A stretch of 5,171 bases of DNA. Origin: Chloroflexota bacterium. Lineage in GTDB: Bacteria > Chloroflexota > Dehalococcoidia > SM23-28-2 > RBG-16-64-32. Where the stretch lies: positions 1 through 5,171 of the forward strand of contig JADFRV010000160.1 of assembly GCA_022561095.1 (NCBI GenBank), read 5' to 3'. This document shows positions 3,261 through 5,171 of this stretch, piece by piece. The translations under genes were made by a program, and so were the position numbers. Every line of letters starts with the position of its first letter. Position 1 is the first letter of the stretch. Below the pieces are notes generated by a model. That model saw nothing but the letters and a program-made list of their open reading frames with translations, did not search any database and was not told the DNA's origin.

Positions 3261-5171
3261 TTAGCTGCAGCCGCTCGTCGTGCCGCAGTTGTCGCAGCAG
3301 TAGCAGGTGCCGCGGCGGACCATGATCCAGCCGCAGTTGGCGCAGGGCGGCGCATCGCTCTGGCCGCCGTTGTTGTAGCTGCTGCCGTTGCCGGCGGAGA
3401 CCGGCGGGTCGTACTCCTGGGCCATTAGCTTCGCCTTGACGGCCGGCGAGAGCACGCCGAACTCCTCCTTCTCCTCCTCGCTGAGGAACTGGGAGGCGAG
3501 CCAGCGGAAGATGTAGTCCACGATGGACTGGGCGACGGGGATCTCGGCGTTCTCCGTTCGGCCCGAAGGCTCGAACCGCATGTGGGAGAACTTGTTCACC
3601 ATATCGCGCAGGGGGACGCCGTACTGGAGGGTGAGGGAGATGGAGGTGGCGAAGGCGTCCAGCATGCCGGAGAGGGTGGACCCCTCCTTGGCCATGGTGA
3701 TGAAGATCTCGCCCGGGGTGCCGTCCTCGTAGCTGCCGGCGGTGATGTACCCTTCGTGCCCCTCAATCGAGAACTTGTGGGTGAGCGAGGTGCGGGTGGC
3801 GGGCAACCGCCGCCGTACGGGCCGGCCCTCATGTTCCCCGGTCTCGGCGCCTTGGTCCTTGCTGGTGCTCAGCACCTGGGCTCGCTTGGAGCCGTCGCGG
3901 TAGATAGCCAGGGCCTTGAGGCCGTGCTTCCAGCCCTCTATGTACGCCTCCTCGATCTCCTCCACGGTGGCCTCTTCCGGCAGGTTGACGGTCTTGGAGA
4001 TGGCGCCGGAGATGAACGGCTGGGCGGCGCCCATCATCTTGACGTGGCCCAGCCAGTGGACGGTGCGGCTGCCGTTCTGGGGCTTGAAGGCGCAGTCGAA
4101 CACGGGGAGGTGCTCCTCCAGCAGGCCGGGGGCGCCCTCTATGGTGCCGGTCTCGTCGATGTGGGCGAGGATGGCGGCGGTCGCCTCGTCGCCGTAGCCG
4201 AGGTGGCGCAGGGCGCCGGGGACGGAGCCGTTGACGATCTTCATGAGCCCGCCGCCGACCAGCGTCTTGTACTTGATTAGGGCGATGTCCGGCTCTATGC
4301 CGGTGGTGTCGCAGTCCATCATGAAGCTGATCGTGCCGGTAGGGGCGAGGACCGTCGCCTGGGAGTTGCGATAGCCGTGCTCCCGGCCCAGGGTGAGCGC
4401 CTCGTCCCAGGCCTCGCGCGCCGCCGCAAGTAGAGGCGCAAGGCCTTGCGCCTCTAGGTCGTCGATCTTGTGGGCTTCGGCGCGGTGCTTCTCGATGACG
4501 CCTAGCATCGGCTCGCGGTTGCGCTCGTAGCCGGCGAACGGGCCGACGCGGGCGGCGATGGCGGCGGAGGTGGCGTACGCCTGGCCGGTCATGATCGCCG
4601 TGAGGGCGCCGGCCCAGGAGCGGCCCTCGTCGGAGTCGTAGGGGATGCCGAGCGACATGAGGAGGGCGCCCAGGTTGGAGTAGCCGAGGCCGAGCTGGCG
4701 GTAGTCGACGGCGTTCTGGCCGATCTTCTCCGTGGGGTAGGAGGAGTTGGAGACGATGATCTCCTGGGCGGTGATCATGACGGCGCAGGTGTGGCGGTAG
4801 GCGTCGATGTCGAAGTTGCCCTCTTCGTCGAGGAACTTGAGGAGGTTGATGGAGGAGAGGTTGCAGGCGGAGTTGTCCAGGTGCATGTACTCGGAGCAGG
4901 GGTTGGAGGCGTTGATGCGGCCGCTGTTGGCGCAGGTGTGCCAGTCGTTGATGATGGTGTCGTACTGCATGCCGGGGTCGGCGCACTCCCAGGCGGCCTG
5001 GGCGATCCTGCGCATCAGGTCGCGGGCGCGGTAGGTGTTGGCGGCCTCGCCGGTGGTGACATAGCGCGTCTGCCATTCGCCGTCGTCGAGGACGGCCTGC
5101 ATGAACTTGTCGCTGACGCGGACGGAGTTGTTGGCGTTCTGGTACTGGATGCTTATCCAGGCGTCGCCGTC
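3261..5171 (-). CDS. nrdJ: Vitamin B12-dependent (class II) ribonucleotide reductase, large TSCPD/zinc-ribbon type, N-terminus outside window
   Basis: The frame is open from the right edge to a TAA at 3263-3261, giving 636 residues; the internal ATG at 5102 is not the start, because coding continues upstream as WISIQYQNANNSVRVSDKF. Counting from the window edge, N90-P-C92-S-E94 (4890-4904) holds the radical cysteine, C103 in NSACNLSSINL is its redox partner, and PTGTISFMMDCDTTGIEPD spans 277-295. The second half carries a TSCPD-type domain (about 460-563; THKFSIEGHEGYIT to IVDYIFRWLASQFL). A cysteine-rich ribbon ends the protein (PPCANCG to TTSGCS, 3267-3344), as in the large enzymes of about 950 residues of Streptomyces and relatives. 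In a class II enzyme of Thermotoga a similar tail has been reported to pass reducing equivalents to the active site. About 300 N-terminal residues would be off-window. One extra cysteine gives CYCCDNC in the ribbon. Residues 239-247 are encoded by a perfect palindrome. The gene ends at a strong terminator; its promoter is not visible. Confidence 0.96.
   Translation of the reverse strand, partial: DGDAWISIQYQNANNSVRVSDKFMQAVLDDGEWQTRYVTTGEAANTYRARDLMRRIAQAAWECADPGMQYDTIINDWHTCANSGRINASNPCSEYMHLDNSACNLSSINLLKFLDEEGNFDIDAYRHTCAVMITAQEIIVSNSSYPTEKIGQNAVDYRQLGLGYSNLGALLMSLGIPYDSDEGRSWAGALTAIMTGQAYATSAAIAARVGPFAGYERNREPMLGVIEKHRAEAHKIDDLEAQGLAPLLAAAREAWDEALTLGREHGYRNSQATVLAPTGTISFMMDCDTTGIEPDIALIKYKTLVGGGLMKIVNGSVPGALRHLGYGDEATAAILAHIDETGTIEGAPGLLEEHLPVFDCAFKPQNGSRTVHWLGHVKMMGAAQPFISGAISKTVNLPEEATVEEIEEAYIEGWKHGLKALAIYRDGSKRAQVLSTSKDQGAETGEHEGRPVRRRLPATRTSLTHKFSIEGHEGYITAGSYEDGTPGEIFITMAKEGSTLSGMLDAFATSISLTLQYGVPLRDMVNKFSHMRFEPSGRTENAEIPVAQSIVDYIFRWLASQFLSEEEKEEFGVLSPAVKAKLMAQEYDPPVSAGNGSSYNNGGQSDAPPCANCGWIMVRRGTCYCCDNCGTTSGCS
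4431..4456. repeat. Perfect 26-bp palindrome within the second reductase gene
   Basis: The half-site TAGAGGCGCAAGG (4431-4443) is followed directly by its exact reverse complement (4444-4456), with no spacer. On the minus strand it encodes LEAQGLAPL (residues 239-247 from the window edge), between HKIDD and LLAAAREAWDEAL. That point is a linker ahead of a conserved helix and, from memory, is variable in the family. A 26-base perfect palindrome is very unlikely by chance and resembles GTAGGGGCGC-type dispersed repeats of GC-rich genomes. Confidence 0.85.

Noticed and set aside
2618..3355. Minus-strand frame of 245 codons across the end of the DGQHR gene and into the intergenic region
   Set aside because: Its Arg/Pro/Ala/Ser-rich composition shows no domain, it is antisense to DGQHR, and it uses a different frame from the HD-GYP-like remnant.
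3864..3876. 13-base palindrome GGTGCT-C-AGCACC in the reductase gene
   Set aside because: It is short, encodes part of the QVLSTSK linker, and shows no sign of insertion; it could be chance.
3582..4280. Plus-strand frame of 232 codons
   Set aside because: It is antisense to the catalytic and TSCPD region of the reductase, with no recognisable motif.
4890..4904. NPCSE instead of NPCGE as an odd active site
   Set aside because: Serine at this place is normal for the large TSCPD-type class II enzymes, as far as I recall; the radical cysteine and the Asn/Glu are intact.
3829..5076. Minus-strand frame of 415 codons rich in Arg, Pro and His
   Set aside because: It is a +1/-1 shadow of the real reductase frame on the same strand; the composition is typical of a shifted GC-rich frame.

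Overview
The window comes from a GC-rich bacterium with strong G/C preference at third codon positions. It carries two class II (adenosylcobalamin-dependent) ribonucleotide reductase genes, both on the minus strand and both cut by the window edges. A plus-strand gene for a DGQHR-domain protein of the DndB-related superfamily lies between them. B12-dependent reductases, a leaderless-looking transcript and short palindromic repeats inside coding sequence would fit a Chloroflexota-like or other GC-rich lineage. That placement is inference from style; there is no rRNA or other marker.

Layout from left to right. Positions 1-1734 (minus) hold the first 578 residues of an NrdJ of the diphosphate-reductase type, with its C-terminus outside the window. 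Its N-terminal region contains an extra peptide of about 30 residues encoded by an imperfect palindrome (1475-1549). Positions 1735-1860 are a divergent promoter region. A minus extended -10 so close to the nrdJ start that the mRNA may be leaderless is followed by a plus TTGACA/TAAGAT promoter containing an operator-like inverted repeat, and then a good Shine-Dalgarno. Positions 1861-3006 (plus) encode the 381-residue DGQHR protein. Positions 3007-3260 have no intact gene. They hold several GC-rich hairpins, a likely minus-strand remnant of an HD-GYP phosphodiesterase gene, and the intrinsic terminator of the second reductase. Positions 3261-5171 (minus) hold the C-terminal 636 residues of the second, larger reductase, with TSCPD domain and cysteine-rich zinc ribbon. 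A perfect 26-bp palindrome sits inside its coding sequence at 4431-4456.

The two reductases belong to different class II subfamilies rather than being a recent tandem duplication. Both keep the N-P-C-x-E radical-cysteine motif and the paired redox cysteine that can be seen. They would supply deoxynucleotides without oxygen dependence, provided the cell has cobalamin. The DGQHR gene runs the opposite way under its own promoter and is not in an operon with them. Its family is known from DNA-modification and defence loci, but no partner gene is visible here, so a functional link to nucleotide reduction is only a hypothesis. The most unusual features are the palindromic, repeat-like elements lying in frame inside both reductase genes.
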